Shown: piece after piece, positions 63,586 to 64,000 of the stretch
Layout: every line of letters starts with the position of its first letter
How positions within the stretch are numbered: position 1 is the first letter of the stretch
Assembly: GCA_026129465.1 (NCBI GenBank)
Contig: JAHCIA010000001.1
Location: forward strand, 567,964-631,963
Length of the DNA stretch: 64,000 bases
Direction: 5' to 3'
Origin: Flavobacteriales bacterium
Lineage (GTDB): Bacteria; Bacteroidota; Bacteroidia; Flavobacteriales_F; PHOS-HE28
Made by a program: the position numbers and the translations under genes
Notes under the pieces: generated by a model
What the model was told of the DNA's origin: nothing
Databases searched by the model: none
Seen by the model: the letters and a program-made list of their open reading frames with translations, nothing else

Positions 63586-64000
63586 TCAGCGGATCTGGTA
63601 GAGGATCACGGTCACCCACTTGCTGCTGTCCGGTTCGGCAGGTGCGGCCACCACGTATTCCTCGATCACATTGCCCAAGTGGACGAGTTCACGATTGCTC
63701 AGCATCTCATCAATGGCCGTGTGCGCTTCTCCAAGTTGACCATAGCCGCCCACCATTTCCAGCCGGAGCGCCTTGGAAGCTTCCACCACGTGGGTGTCCA
63801 AGCCGGGGAGCTTCGTATCCGCTGGAGCCTTCACCGGCAGCCCGGGCATGTGATCCGTGCGCTGGTTCTTCTCATCCCACAGGAAATACACGTGGCTGTA
63901 TGGACCATCGAGCTCCAACCCGGCCGCGGTGATCGCCGCGCCCGCCGCCTCCATGCTCGCTTGGGCATGCTTCTGCATATCCGCCCACTTCACAACAGCG
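63586..64000 (-). CDS. GyrI-like small-molecule-binding protein, N-terminus cut by window edge
   Basis: At least 138 codons; the frame stays open beyond 64000, so it is partial at its 5' end. It looks like an AraC effector-binding (GyrI-like) domain: PYSHVYFLWDEKNQRTD, MPGLPV, then LGEAHTAIDEMLSNRELVHL and a terminal IEEYVVAAPAEPDSSKW with WVTVILYQI. Such domains bind drugs or small metabolites. It is followed by the dipeptide epimerase gene after 14 bases. Confidence 0.78.
   Translation of the reverse strand, partial: AVVKWADMQKHAQASMEAAGAAITAAGLELDGPYSHVYFLWDEKNQRTDHMPGLPVKAPADTKLPGLDTHVVEASKALRLEMVGGYGQLGEAHTAIDEMLSNRELVHLGNVIEEYVVAAPAEPDSSKWVTVILYQIR

Overview
The window looks like a chromosomal segment of a high-GC member of the Bacteroidota, probably a Flavobacteriales-type lineage. 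Many secreted proteins end in type IX secretion (T9SS) sorting domains. There is a PorP/SprF-family protein, a PorE-like OmpA protein and SprB-repeat adhesins. Promoters carry the Bacteroidota -7 box TAnnTTTG (variants TAnnTTCG, TACCTTGG) with a TTG -33 box, and Shine-Dalgarno sequences are almost absent. Nothing in the sequence names the species. No CRISPR array, rRNA or insertion sequence was seen; one tRNA was found.

Layout. 1-2.5 kb: an EF-G paralogue with altered GTPase motifs and a small ORF. 2.6-5.6 kb: a beta-barrel protein, a cobalamin riboswitch driving a T9SS-exported beta-propeller, tRNA-Thr and a lipoprotein. 5.6-8.9 kb: an overlapping rhomboid/gmhB/class IV aminotransferase operon, a YqgE protein and pdxH. 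8.9-15.7 kb: a histone-like protein, trmH, HU, a recQ-mpg-fmt operon (minus strand), ilvE and a DnaJ protein. 15.8-18.2 kb: a secreted protein, SixA and an uncharacterised protein. 18.4-22.7 kb: a lone 1,445-residue protein of lower GC with an unknown N-terminal region, a long beta-helix-like repeat region and a C-terminal membrane domain; this is the best candidate for something undescribed. 22.7-31.2 kb: a methyltransferase, a T9SS esterase, NhaD, TerC, FtsK and a lipoprotein.

31.3-35.3 kb is an arginine block (arginase, CtlX-like amidinohydrolase, ArgS). It is invaded by two families of short palindromic repeats that lie both between genes and in frame inside ctlX and argS. 35.3-43.4 kb holds two tandem paralogous T9SS type-B adhesins followed by a PorP/SprF protein (minus strand). 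43.5-49.8 kb: two small membrane proteins, ffh, folD, a small T9SS protein, a HAD phosphatase and acs. 50-64 kb: secreted proteins (beta-helix, a triple-repeat T9SS protein, M14 peptidase), GreA-like and companion proteins, queE with a long putative structured leader, a PorE-like protein, a T9SS subtilase, a dipeptide epimerase and a GyrI-like protein truncated by the window end.

Two themes recur: envelope biology built on the T9SS (anchor, translocon partner and many cargoes) and ordinary housekeeping. All functional names rest on motif recognition by eye; no database search was run.
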